From Cryptomeria japonica (lineage: Eukaryota; Streptophyta; Pinopsida; Cupressales; Cupressaceae), in assembly GCF_030272615.1 (NCBI RefSeq), contig NC_081413.1, forward strand, positions 602,206,709 to 602,270,708: a DNA stretch of 64,000 nt, read 5' to 3'. The translations under genes were made by a program, and so were the position numbers. The notes below the pieces were generated by a model, which saw nothing but the letters and a program-made list of their open reading frames with translations, did no database searches and had not been told where the DNA came from. Below, in pieces: positions 33,994 to 46,878 of the stretch; the first letter of the stretch is position 1; every line of letters begins with the position of its first letter.

Positions 33994-35643
33994 TGTTGAT
34001 TTCGGTTAAATAATCTTGTCATTGATGTCAAAATAATATGTCTTTGAGACACAGACTTGATGTGCACTTTCAAGCAGAACACACAGTTCATATGCAGAAG
34101 GGAATAGACTATGCGAGTAACGGTCTTGACCATTTATCCCACATTGTTGATGTTACAAGGCTATCGACTTTTTATATAGCCCAATTTTAGGTTGGTAAGT
34201 GAGCAATGGCTCACATGTCTTTTTTCGTCTCACTAGAGTGTGCATCATGCTGACATGAAGTGTTCGGCACAAGATCCCAACAGTTAGGATAGATCGCTAA
34301 GTGAAGGTTGCGATATTACAATGAACTGTTAGGTGCATGATCGCAACAGTTAGGGTTAACCACCAAAGGGGGTTGCGATGTTGCGATCAACTATAAACAA
34401 TCACGGCAAAAGTTGAGTCACATCCTCATGGCTTGGAGGTAACAGTAGAATATTAGCCTGCGATGTGGCGAGAGACTACCACGTGGCGTGTAGGGGCCCA
34501 CAGAGCTAGAAGGATAGAAGAGAATAGAGTTTCAAATGGAGAAGTAATGTCATCAAGAAAGGCGTGCGATGAAGAAAACAATTGTTATGTGTCCAAGAAG
34601 TGAAGAAAGCATTGGCTCATAGGGTTTGATGATGTATGATGATGTCATGTTGCGTTGTTGTGACCCATTGTGTGTCCCTAACAATTAATCTCCTATGTGA
34701 CATAGATAAAGACTCAGGGAGATTGTGTTGACAGTAATGTGATGTGGAGCATGAAATTGTCACGATGACAATAATGACCAAATGTTTTTGGTCAAATCAT
34801 GAGGATCAATGGTCTAGATTTAAAGAATGAGAAGAACTTGTTTTGGCATGATAATAGAGAAGTCTGGGAACTTGCACAAATTGACTTAAATAGTTATCTA
34901 TTGAATGCAATTAGACAATTACAAAATGGGGTAGATTCTCTATGATGTGATGATAAGAACAAGAATGCAAACCGACTAAGTGAAAGTTGTACAGATCATG
35001 GTGTATGATAATGATGCAAACTATATTCTGTTTTATCTATGATGAACTATGTTTTGGCGAACCTTATGGAGGTGAAAAAAGAGCATACAAATAGGATGTA
35101 AATTGGCACAGTTAGTGTGGATTTTGGATTAAGAAGAGAGTAAGTTGAAGAGTTGTAAGAGTGTGAACCAAACTTCCTAAGAGGTAGAGTAGAACTACAG
35201 AGGTTCATATTTATTCATCATATTACATCAAGGGTGTAGTCTCGTATGTTAGTGTAGGGGATCGGTGTCTCCTGAAGGTTGGTGCCTTCAAATCAAGTGA
35301 TTGTAAGGGGGTTGGTGCTCCTTTGGATTGGTGTCCATAAACTATAGGATTGGTGCTCATTTGGAATAGTGTTTATAAAATGTAGGGGTTGGTGCTTCTT
35401 TGGATTGGTATCCATAAACTGTAGGGATTGGTTCTCTTTTGGATTGGTGTCCATAAAGTCTGGGGATTGGTGTCACTTGAAGGTTGGTGCCTTTAAATTA
35501 ATTCTAATCAGTTGATGCATTACTGATCTTCATGTTCTTCTACATTATATGGTTAATTACATGTATGTGTTGAAAAGAGGTTTCATAAGTATTAAAGTAT
35601 ACACTAATTCAAACCCCCCCTCAGTGTATTTGTGTGTTCAACA
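33994..35643 (+). repeat. 5' LTR of copia C with internal 39 bp tandem repeats
   Basis: About 1,650 bp, TGTTGATTTCGG to GTTCAACA. CTTGTCATTGATGTCAAAAT lies near its start and AAACCCCCCCTCAGTGTATT near its end. Four tandem units of about 39 bp (starts 35311, 35349, 35388, 35427; core TTGGTGCTCCTTTGGATTGG) are bracketed by the direct repeat GAAGGTTGGTGCCTT (about 35275 and 35480). Confidence 0.85.
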
Positions 35644-35710
35644 AATGGTATCAGAGTCTAGTTCCTTGGTATCGACTTAACTACTCAAGGTAGATCTTGG
35701 TCTTTAACAA

Positions 35711-38700
35711 ATGGCTAGTAATGAAGGAGATTCATCTAACAAGGCACAACTGTTCAATGGAACATACTATGTTTTTTGAAAGATCATAATGGAATCTTAT
35801 ATTTTATCTCTTGGATTTGATATTTGGTAGTCAATTGTGACTAGGTATACACCTCCTACCAATTCCCTAAACACTCCAGATGAGAAGAATAATATGAGAG
35901 AAATGTTAAAGAAAAGAATGTCATATTGTGTAGACTATCAAACTCAGAATTTATCAAGATAATGCGCTATAAAACTGCAATGGAGATTTGGGACAAACTT
36001 CATAGTATCTATGAAGGTGGTTGTGATGCATAAAAATAGAACCAAGTAGTAAAGACCTAATACCACTCTCATGTACAGACAGTGGAATACGAAAGATCCT
36101 AGGGAGATAGTTCACTTTGACTACTTCTTGTAGGAAAGAGAGAGTCAAGGAATATATCTTAGGGTTTCTATTAATTTATTGTAAATGAGGAGTAGATGTG
36201 TAAGACGCAATACAACAATCAACTAACTAGGAGATAAGAAACAATGCACACTAAACTAAAAAATGCAGATCTGATACAAACTAAAACTGAGAGACAAAAA
36301 GCAAAGTTGGGAAATGAGTTCAGAGGTGCACCTATTGTTGAAATTGATGCAGAATTATCAGATCCTAGGGTGTTGGGTGCCCTTATCCTTTTTCTCATAG
36401 AAAGCCGATCTTCTAGATCTGGGGTCTTGAGGGTCTAATATGTAGATCTATCATCCGAAATTGAGAAAACCATGGAGACCATGGCGCCATGCCCTGGTCC
36501 TATCCTAGGGTGCCATGCCCATGTCTCTGATATCTGAGATCAGATTTATGCCCCGAGACTATCTCTATGTTTTCTGTCGGTCCCGAAATTCATGTGCCCT
36601 CTAGATTTCTATAGCTACACCTGCAACTTGAAAAAGGGTGTTTTGGTGATTTCCACCAAACCCTAAAGGATAGGTACAAGCCAATTGTCAGTCGGTGATC
36701 TCCTATTATTATTCAATGTCTTCAGAGCTCTTAGGGGATGTTGAAAATTCTTGATGTAGACTTGATGGATGCTTGATTTGTTGTTTTAGGCCTCATAAAA
36801 CTTGCACTTTCATTGCATAAGAGGCTCCTTCAATCTCTAGATCTTAGATCTTCAAATGAGGAAAGAAAAGGGTTTATGTAGGAAACCTTAACTTTGTTTT
36901 GAGTCATAAGCCTACTTAGGAATGATATTTTTTTACAATCTCTTGGATTTGAATATTAAAATACTACCAAAATATGCTCCCGAAATTCGGGGAGAAAAAG
37001 TTGGGACCATGTTGGTACCAACATGGTCCAAACACATTGTCTGACCAACTTTTTGCCAAATTTTCGGGGAAGCAAGATATTGTGATTTTAAAGAGAATTC
37101 GAGGAGTATGTGGAAATTTGAGATGTTTTGATATGCGAAATCAAGCCTTGAAGATAGAAATAGGACATAACTAGGGTATTTGATGAAATGATTAATTTGG
37201 AGAATAAAATAAAAAGGGGCACACTTAAGGTAAAAGACCCAATTTAATGATGTGTACAGAGATAAGAGGAGGCTTTAGATTTAATTAGATTAATTAATTA
37301 AATTCTTAAAGGGAATTTGAAAATGCAAGATGCAAACACACTAAGGCAGGTGCTAACCTAAGCATGGAACCACCAAATTAAGGGTGCACAATTTACAATG
37401 CTACATTGATGTCATAGTTAAGTAAGCAAAATTGTAGACTTATAGAGCTTAATTTGAAGGATTGAAGATGAAGGAAGAAGAACAAATTATAAAATATTTT
37501 CTCAGAGTGGATGAAGTTGTCAATGCTATCAGAGGACTCGATGAAGAGGTTAAGGATGTTGTGATCATGAAGAAGGTGTTAAGATCTCCGCCCTTTAGGT
37601 ATGACTCAAAAGTCTCTGTTATTGAAGGAGCTAAGGATCTAGTTAAACTTACTATGGATGAATTGTCTAGATCCCTTTCTGCATATGAAATGAGAATAGG
37701 AAAAGGTGATATATCAAAGAGAGAAGAAACTTTCAAGGCTATTGAGGTGGAAGATTCTAAGATTGACCATGAAGAGGCCCAATTTGTAAGGAGATTAAAA
37801 AGAGGTTCAGAAAAGTACAAAGGAAAGCTATCATTCAAATGTTTTGAATATGGTAAAGTAGGATATTATGCATACCAATGTAGAAACATAAAGGAAATTA
37901 TAAATAAATCAAAATTTCCTAATTATAAGAAAGGAAAGAACTAGAAGAGTCTATATTCCAAAGAAGATAGTGGTACCTCTGATGTTGAAAGTAATGTAGA
38001 AGATGTCACTAAACCTAGAAATGGAGAACATTTATTCATGGAAATTGCTAAGGTTGAGTTTGAAAAAAATGGTAATGATGAAGAGAAAGAACCTAAGGTT
38101 GATCTAGAACTGGAACTCATTTCTACCTTAAGTGAACTAGACCTTGCAAGAACAAAGAATCAAAAATACAAAAAGAAGATTGAGGAATCTGAAGTAGTAA
38201 TCACCAATCTGAAAACAAAAATTAAAGAACCAAAGAAGATAGATGATACTTTGATAGAAAAATTATAGGCCAAAGAAGAAAAATGTGAGCTAGTTGAGGC
38301 TAGGATAGTACATCTAAAGAAATATGAAAAAAAAACTAAAGCCTTGGATAACATGTTGAGTAAACAATGAAAATCTAATATCTTGACCAGACTAGGCTAT
38401 GGGAAGGGATAGTGTTCTAACAACACTGTGACAGAAAAGAAAAAATGCAATGACAAAATTAGTGATGTCTTTGTAAAATTTGAAGATAACAGGAAAGGTG
38501 AAGAGAATATTCAATTAGCTACAGAAAAGGAGGATCTAACAACTGACAAGAAATTTGAAAATAAGGAAACTGGGGGATTTATTGATTTTATCAATAAGAA
38601 GAGAAGATCCACAAGATCACCTCATGTCAGGAAACAACAAGCATTCAAAAGATCCACAAGATCAACTCTTGCCAGGCACCACCAAGCATTCAAGTTCAAT

Positions 38701-41700
38701 AACTCTTTTCTTGGCTATTGTTTCTCTTGTAATAAGTTTTGTCATAAGGTAGTACATTGCAAACTTAATATGAGAAGAAATACTTTCATAAGTCAAAATT
38801 AATTTGCACCTCTTGCTGATTTTACAACAATATGTTATAAATGTAACAACCTTTGTCATATAGAATATTTTTGTAGAAGTGGTATTATGTCTCCCAAACA
38901 AGAAATGAAAATTAATACTCATGAAAAAAGAGAAAAGGAAACTAAATCTGATACAGATCAAAAGAAAGAAACTAAAGGGGAATGAAAGGTGAAGAAGGAA
39001 GAGCAGAATGTAGAGAAGTATCTTCTTGTATAGGTTGTGTTCCATGCACAATATGAGAATGATACATGGTATGTTGACAGCGACTTCTCAAATCATATGA
39101 CAAGTGATAAGAGTAAATTTCTCTTAGTAAAATAGAACTACAAAGGAATAGTAAGATTTGGCTCAAATGACATTGCTACCATAGTTGGAAAAGGTTCAAT
39201 CTATTTTGATAATGGAAGGACAACAACACAAAATATCTTCTATGTTAAAGGGATCAGACATAATTTTCTTAGTGTCAGTCAAATGTGTGATAATGGATGC
39301 AATGTGGTATTCCATAAGAAAGGATGTGATATCAAGAAAAATGGAAGAGTAATTGTTGATGCACATAGAACAAATGAAAATTTATATATACTTAAAAATA
39401 TTTAGGAAAGGAATGGATCCAAATGTCTCATGAGTCAAAAGGATGAAAGCTAGCTATGGCATAAAAAGTTGGGACATATGAAGTTTGACAATCTTGTCAA
39501 AATTAGTTCAAAGAAGGCTGTAAGAGGTATGACTTCTATCACAAAGCCATCAAACACTATATGTAGACATTGTCAAATTTGCAAGCAAACAAAGGTGACC
39601 TTCAAGACTAAAGAGTACTCAACTACAACACCACTTGAGCTGTACACACTACTTTATATGGACCCACTAGAATGACTTGGGTGTGCTTCTTGAAAGAAAA
39701 ATCAAAAGCATTTGAGAAATTTAGAAATTTTAGGCCTATGATTGAAAATGAGATGAATCTATAATTGAAATGTTTAAGGTCTGACAAAGGTGGAGAATTC
39801 ACATCAAATGAATTTGAGGATTACTATGAAAAACATGGTATAAAAAGACAATTCTCTGTAGAAAGAACCTTGTTGAATGAGTCAAAATTAACTGATAGAT
39901 TTTGGAAGGATGTTGTTCTTACAACAATTTACATTTTTAATAGAGCACAATTAAGACTAAATATCTCCAAAACTCCTTATGAATAATGGACAGGATGGAC
40001 AACTTCAGCTAGTAATTTTAGAGTGTTTGGAAATAAGTGTTACATAAAGCATTATAATGACAATCTTGGCAAATTTGATGCTAGATCAGATGAAGGATAT
40101 TCTATTGGATATTGCTCAACAAGCAAGGCATATAAATTCTATAATATGAGGATGTGTTGAACTGTGGAAAGCATACATGTAAAGTTTGATGAGGATTCAC
40201 TTTGTACTCCAACAACTAATGATGAATTAGATGAACCTGAACCAAATCATATTGAGCCAATAGTCCAAGAACCAAAAAGGAAAGACACAAAGGTACCTTA
40301 AAAATTTGTACAAAGAGACCATCTAGAAGACCATATTATTGGTGATAAGAATGTAGGTGCGCAGAAAATGAGAAATATTGTAATGAGAACACAAGAAGAA
40401 CAATCTAAAAATGATACTCAACCTGAAAGCTTCGCTTTACTTTCCTTTGTTGAATTCAAGAATTGCACAGAAGCAAGTCAAGATGAGAATTGGGTTGGTG
40501 ATATAAAATAAGAACTCAATCAGATTGATAAGAATGGAACATGGGAGATTGTCCCTAGACCTAAGGACAAGAATGTAATTGGAACCAAGTGGATATTCAG
40601 AAACAAATTAAATAATGAAGAAGGTAAAGTTGTTAGAAATAAAGCTATACTTGTGTGCAAGGGTTAGGTATAGGTTGAGGGCGTAGAATTTGAATAAACA
40701 TTTGCACTTGTGGCATATTTGGAAGCAATCAGAATGTTTCTTGCATTCTCAGTTTACAAGAACTTCAAATAATATTAGGTGGATGTCAAATCTGCATTTC
40801 TAAATTGTAATCTTGAAGAGGAAGTATATATTGAGCAACTAGAAGGTTGGATGTCAAAGAAATATCATAATTTTGTATGCAGACTTAAGAAAGATTTGTA
40901 TGGGATGAAGCAAGCTCCTAGAGCTTGGTATGCAAGATTTGGTTCATACCTACAACAAAAAGGATTTAGAAAAGGTGTTACAAATAGTCATTTATAGGTT
41001 AGTTCTAAAGAAGATCATCAATTTATTATGGTTGTGTATGTTGAGGACATAATATTTGGGGGAAGCAGTGATAAGATGTGCGTTTGTTGAAGATATGCAA
41101 AATGAATTTGAAATGCCCAAGTTAGGTGAATTGTCATTCTTTCTTGGTTTGTAGATCACCTAGACTAACAAAGGAAATTTTATTTGTCAAACCAAGTATG
41201 TGAGGGAAATCTTGAAGAAGTTTCAGATGGAAGATTCCAATCTAGTTGACACACCCATGGTAATAGGGTATAAATTAATAAAAAATGATGACTCTCCATT
41301 AGATCAAACAATAGATCAATGATTGGAATCTCGTTGTATTTAACTACTTCAAGGCCTGATATAATGTATGTTGTATGCATGGTTGCAAGGTTTCAGTCCG
41401 CTCCAAAGGAAACTCATGTGAAGGCAACCATAAGGATCTTCAAGTATCTACAACATATAAAAGACTATGGTTTATGGTACCTTAAAGGAAAAGAATTTTA
41501 CATGCCTATACATATGCTGATTGGGTAGGGTGTGTTGATCATAGAAAGAGAAATAGTGGCGATTCATTCATTCTTGGGAATAAATTGGTTTTTTGGCACA
41601 ACAAGAAACAAGACGGTGTGTCATTGTCAACTATAGAGGCAAAATATATAGTTATGGCTTCATGTTGCACTCAACTATTATGGATGAAACAAACCTTGAA

Positions 41701-41974
41701 GGAAATCAAGGTAGAGTATGAAAAGCCAGTACCAATTCTTTTTGACAATACTAGTGCTATTAATAAATCAAAGAATCATAAGATGCATTCCAGAATGAAT
41801 CATATAACTATCAAGCACCATTTCTTGAGGGAAAAGATTGCAAATCAAGAAGTTCAACTAGAGTATGTGGCCACAAAGGACCAGGTTTCAAATATTTTTG
41901 CAAACGCACTTCCCAAGGAGACATTTATGTTTCTAAGACAAAAGTTTGGAGTTTTACCCCTTTCTTCCTTGTGA
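35711..41974 (+). pseudogene. Copia C gag-pol polyprotein, heavily decayed
   Basis: Gag starts MASNEGDSSNKAQLFNGTYY (35711). It is interrupted at about 36029 by a 1.4 kb insertion and resumes near 37414 (AKL-TYRA-FEGLKMKEEEQ, with CAG and CAA codons turned to stops). It carries three knuckle remnants: CFEYGKVGYYAYQC (C and H lost), CFSCNKFCHKVVHC and CYKCNNLCHIEYFC. Protease reads WYVDSDFSNHM with DSG changed to DSD (about 39070). Then come the pre-integrase part (LWHKKLGHMKFDNL), and integrase with an internal deletion after YMDPLE (39675). RT has MDVKSAFLNCNLEEEVYIE, and its catalytic YVDD is YVED at 41037-41048. RNase H and the C-terminal part reach the TGA at 41972-41974. Many in-frame stops. 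Not functional. Confidence 0.87.
36030..37413. other. Unclassified 1.4 kb insertion in copia C gag, with a hairpin
   Basis: It separates IYEGGCDA from VK-AKL-TYRA of gag. TGATGCA before it and TGATGTCA at its end might be a degenerate target duplication. It lacks recognisable coding sense (the frame at 36244-36438 is not convincing) and holds a large hairpin (36979-37073) centred on a perfect 26 bp palindrome. It could be a solo LTR or a non-autonomous DNA element; the ends do not decide. Confidence 0.55.
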
Positions 41975-41989
41975 ACTGTTTCTAGAAAG

Positions 41990-42223
41990 AGAGAAATTTT
42001 TCTCAGGGGGAACATTTGTCCCTGTAGAAATGTTTTAGTCTACCCTTTCTCATTGATGACAAAGGGGGAGAAATTTTTTAGCTAATCGTGGGAGTATTGG
42101 AAGATAAAGTGTGTGAGGAAAGATCAAAGGGGGATTCAAGATCAAAGGGAGAGTTCATTGTACAGAACAATGGATAGTGAGTTGACTGAGTTGAGTTTTG
42201 CCATCGATGACAAAAGTGGAGAT
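41990..42223 (+). other. Multiple purine tracts upstream of copia C 3' LTR
   Basis: Purine runs CAGGGGGAA (about 42003), AAAGGGGGAGAA (42061), AAAGGGGGA (42126), AAAGGGAGAG (42146) and AAAAGTGGAGA (42212) precede the LTR start at 42224. The last is the likely plus-strand primer. Repetition of such tracts is a Sirevirus trait. Confidence 0.65.
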
Positions 42224-42518
42224 TGTTTATTTTGGTTTAACAATATTTTTATTGATGTCAAAAGGATGTCTTTGAGATGCAGAGTTGATGTGCACTTTCA
42301 AGCAGAACATACAGTTTGTGTGCGGAAGGGAACAGACTATGTGGGTAATGGTCTTGACCATGTATCCAACATTGTTGATGTTGCAAGGCTATCGTCTATT
42401 TATATAGCCCAACATGATATTGGTAAGTGAGCAATGGCTCACATGTCTTTTATCATCTAACTTGTAGTGTGTGTCATGGATCACTAGGTGAAGGTTGCAA
42501 TGTTGTGATGTTGCGATG
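42224..42518 (+). repeat. 3' LTR of copia C, first segment
   Basis: It starts TGTTTATTTTGG and matches the first ~300 bp of 33994-35643 (GATGTGCACTTTCAAGCAGAAC, split here by one base). It breaks off where TGTTGGAAACAATG of copia D begins. Confidence 0.85.
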
Positions 42519-43162
42519 TGTTGGAAACAATGTAGCAAACTGAGGGGGGGTGAATCAGTTTGCACAAAAACTTACTCCAACTTAAACCACAAATCAGATC
42601 TGGTAATTAGTAGTTAAAGCATGAAACAACACAACATCAATAACACACATAACACCAAGATTTTTGAAATGGAAAACTTGGTTAAGGGAAAAACCACAAT
42701 GAGAATGTACCCACAATGAGATAATACCCTATTAGGAGTAAATGTAAATATTAAAATGGGAATGCACATGCATTGGCTATCGGCTATTTATATAGCCCAA
42801 CATGAGATTGGTAAGTGAGCAATGGCTCACATGTCTTTTATCGTCTGACTTGTAGTGTGTGTCATGGATCACTAGGTGAAGGTTGCAATGTTGCGATGTT
42901 GTGATGTGTTGGAAACAATGCAGCAAACTGAAGGGGGGTGAATCAGTTTGCACAAAAAATTACTCCAACTTAAACCACAAATCAGATTTGGTAATTAGTA
43001 GTTAAAGCATGAAACAACACAACATCAACAACACACATAACACCAAGATTTTTGAAATGGAAAACTTGGTTAAGGGAAAAACCACAGTGAGAACATACCC
43101 ACAATGAGATAATACCCTATTAGGAGTAAATGTAAATATTAAAATGGGAATGCACATGCATT
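42387..43162. repeat. 388 bp tandem duplication across the copia C/copia D junction
   Basis: Unit 1 is 42387-42774 and unit 2 is 42775-43162, directly adjacent and nearly identical. Each holds about 132 bp of copia C LTR (from GGCTATCG) followed by about 256 bp of copia D LTR (from TGTTGGAAACAATG to GCACATGCATT). Since it includes the insertion junction, it arose after copia D inserted. Confidence 0.92.
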
Positions 43163-44290
43163 CAGGCACACTGCCTAGAGCTCACTACTCAAATAAGAAA
43201 CCCAAAAAGGCTACAACCTTTAGGGAAAGATCACTGCCTTATAGGAAGTCTCACTAACTTACAAAAACATTCGAACTACACTCCAGATTACATGAACCAT
43301 GAAAAATTAGCATCTTCATATGCCTAAGTATAGTCTTAGTTAAGCACGCAGTCTGCTCTACAACACTTCTCTTCTCCTTCATACTTCCAAAAGATCAAAT
43401 CACTCTTTCGCAAATATAACTCGATCATACATACTCTCAAAGATCATAGACACTTGCAAACATCCATCTCAAATAATTATTTACTTTATTTTTATAAACC
43501 CTCAACCTATATTTCAAGGTCTGCCAAACCCTTAATACAAATTACAAAATAATATCCTCACACGCTAAAAACATTCATGCAGACTAAAACGATGTTGGCT
43601 AAAATATAGTCTGGACCCAAATCAATACCACAAACATGCAATACCTTCAACAATTACGTCTTGATCATCTGCAACATGCTACAATCACCAATAATGTCGC
43701 ATAACACAAAGAACATCACTGGACAAAAAAAATATTCAATAACATGTACAATAATCAATGCGGACCATTGATACACATAGAACACGATCTAGAGATATTC
43801 ACAAGTAACGTAAATTGCACCATAACAACTACAACAACTCGGATCACTAGAATCATCATAATTTCTCTATCAGAGCTCAAGAACATCAACATAACTGACT
43901 GTCAACCTGAAAGATTTGCTTGCAGACCTCCAAATCATGAACCACTTGAATTGAGGACACACATCAACATCTATAACACATCCCACACATCCACAACTAA
44001 AAATATAGAAATTTTGGAGCAATACAAAGCAAAAACCAAATATTGAATAACACAAACAATTTAATAACATCCTCAATACCAAGTCTCATAACTCAACCAC
44101 AATAGCATGTAGACCTCTACAAATAGGAATGAACAATCTATAGACAATATAGCAAATCCCCTTTAATCTACATTAGCTCATTTGCAAAACCAACTCATTA
44201 AACCAAACTGTAACAATAGAATACACAGAAGAATATATTGACATCAATGACAACACATCATTCCATCAATCTTCTCAGCAACATCCAAAA
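42907..44290 (-). repeat. 3' LTR of copia D
   Basis: About 1,384 bp. On the minus strand it runs TTTTGGATGTTGCTGAGAAG to CATTGTTTCCAACA. It shares GGACCATTGATACACATAGA/GGACCACCAATACGCATAGA and many other blocks with the right copy. Confidence 0.85.
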
Positions 44291-44676
44291 ATCTCCCCCT
44301 TTGGCATTGATGGCAACATATGAATATGAAAAACTCAATGCAAAAAAAGAAACCAACTCACAACAATATCCCTCAAAATCACAAGAATTTGCTCCTTCTT
44401 AGACAAACAACTAAAATCTCAAAATGCTCTACTCTCCTCATAGATTTTTTCACATGCTTCTCTCCCCCTTTGACATCAATGACAAAGGTGCGAGAATCAC
44501 AATTTTCTCCCCCTTGAATTAGCTTCACAAATTTGAACATCTGAATCACCAATACTGACTACTCCCCCTAAGTAGCAGCATCACTCATCAATCTGGAGCA
44601 TAAAATATCTTTATGAATTTCATCAGACTCATGCAAATTTATGCATCTTAGTTCTTATCAGGAGGGGTAATCACCC
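44291..44676 (-). other. Spacer of copia D between polyprotein end and 3' LTR
   Basis: Non-coding. The minus strand has purine-rich runs AAAGGGGGAGA (plus 44461-44471 and 44291-44302), again the repeated purine-tract pattern. Confidence 0.55.
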
Positions 44677-46878
44677 CTAACTTCTCTCTGAGATACTCAA
44701 AAGTATCTTTAGGAAAGGCTTCATAAAGATATCTGTAATCTGTTCCTTTGTAGATACATACTCCAATCTGACTTCTTTATAATTCACCTTCTCTCTCAAG
44801 AAATGAAACTTGATTGATATATGCTTTTTCTTGGAATGAAACATTGGATTCTTTGAAATATTGATAGCACTTGAATTATCATAGTATATATAAATAGACT
44901 CATCATAAATAATTCCTATATCCTTCAACATTTTCTTCATCCAAATTACCTGAGTACAATTGCTAGAAGCATCAATGTATTCAACCTGTTCAGTAGATAA
45001 AGAAATAGCATTTTGCTTCTTACTTTCCCAAGAAACCAACTTCTTACCCAAAAAGAATGCACCACCTGTAGTAATTTTTTGGTCATCAACATCACCTTCC
45101 CAATCAGCATTTATAAAAGCACGAAAAGTAAAGTCATCATTCTTAGAATACCATAAACCAAAATCAACTATCCCTTTCAAGTATTTGAATATCCTTTTTA
45201 TAGCAGTAATGTGAGATTCCCTAGGATCGGCTTGAAATCTAGCAACATGACACACAAAATTCATTATATCAAGTGTATTATGAGTCAAGTACAATAAACT
45301 ACCAATCATAGATCTATATTTGTTTTGATTAGCTTTCAAGGAATCATCATCTTTGGCCAGCTTACATCCGGTCGCCATAGGTCTACCCATAGGTTTAGAG
45401 TATTCAAAACTAAATTTCTTCAACAATTCCTTCACATACTTAGACTGAGATATGAAAACACCTTTATCCAACTGAGTAGTTTGCAATCCCATAAATAATT
45501 TCATTTCACCAATCATAGACATCTGAAATTCATTTTTCATCTCTCCATCAATTTTCTTACATAGGCAATCATTTCCTCTAAAGATAATATCATCAACGAA
45601 AACTTCAACAATCAAAATGTTATTCTGAGCAATCTTGAAATAAAAATTATTGTGAGTAGTACCTTTAATGAATCCAAGATTCATCAAATACTTATACAAT
45701 TTGTCATACTAGGCTCTAGGGGCTTGCTTCAATCCATACAATGTTTTCTTCAATCGGAAAACCATGTCCTTTTCTTCTGTCAGCTGAAATCCATCTGGTT
45801 TCTCAATGTAGAGCTCTTTCAATTCACTATTAAGAAAGGATGATTTGACATCCATTTGATAAACCTTGAAATCTTTGTGAGTAGCATAGACAAGATATAA
45901 TCTAACAGCTTCAATTATAGCTACCAAAGAAAAAGTCTCTTCATAATCAACTCTTTTCATTTGTGAATAACCTTTACAAACAAGTCTATCTTTATTCTGA
46001 ACAACTTCACCCTATTCATTCAACTTATTCTGGAATACCCATTTACTTCCAATTACATTTTTATCCTTATGTGTAGGGACAAGAGTCCACGTATTATTTT
46101 TCTCATTCTGATTCAATTATTCTTCCATGGCTTTGATCCAATCTTCATCTTTACATGATTCATCAACACTTTTAGTATCAATCTTAGAAATCAAACAAAT
46201 TTCTCTAGTAAGTCTTCTCCTAGTCATCACACCTTTATTCTTATCACCAATAATCTAATTTTTCTTGAATGATTCAACCTTACATGCTTGGGAGTTTTAG
46301 GATTTTCTTGAATTTTGGGCTCTTGAACTCTTTCTTCTACATTAGCATCTTTACCTTCACTCTCAGGCTTTTCAGGAGCAATCTGAACTTGGCTTTGGGT
46401 CTGCACTTGCGTTCCTTTATCTAAACTGACATCTTGATCATCAGAATCATATTTGCAAGATCTATTTTTTCTTACATTACCTTGATCAACTTTCACATTA
46501 GCATTTTCAACCATCTTTCTCAATATTTTATTATAACACGGGTAGGCCTTACTTTCCGTAGAATACCCAAAAAAGATTCCTTCATCACATCTAGCATCAA
46601 ACTTTCCAAGATTTTCATCTCTTTTGATATAGCATTTACTACCAAAAAATTTAAAATATCTAACAATAGGAACATGACCAAACCATAACTCATAAAGAGT
46701 CTTATCAATATTACCTTAGTCTTATCAATATTACCTTTCACATTTACCTAGTTAAGAGTGTATACTGCAGTACTCACAACTTCTCTCCAAAACACATGAA
46801 GAATATTTCCTTCAATCATCATGGTTCTAGAAGCTTCTTGAACTGTTCTATTCTTTCTTTCCACAACACCATTCTATT
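44677..46878 (-). pseudogene. Copia D polyprotein, 3' part: integrase end, reverse transcriptase, RNase H
   Basis: Read from right to left. Integrase resumes at 46878 (NGVVERKNRTVQEASRTMM in pieces). Then an acidic linker (46227-46523). RT follows (45960-45300) with MDVKSSFLNSELKELYIEKP, KTLYGLKQAPRA and FVDD (about 45590). RNase H has INADWEGDVDDQKITTGGAF and ISLSTEQVEYI. The final part is HISIKFHFLREKV up to the stop at 44677. From 45960 to 44677 the frame is open except for one TAG at 45709-45711 at the conserved Trp of APRAWYD, which fits TGG to TAG. A 20 bp tandem repeat (AGTCTTATCAATATTACCTT, 46698-46737) disrupts the integrase part. Confidence 0.87.

Noticed and set aside
35270-35495. 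CRISPR-like array
   Set aside because: The 39 bp units are directly adjacent without variable spacers, in a plant LTR.
43744-44046. Small gene in the left LTR of copia D, with a relative at 58224-58460
   Set aside because: Both copies are at the same place in the two LTRs, so the similarity comes from LTR homology, and the frames are not kept equally long.
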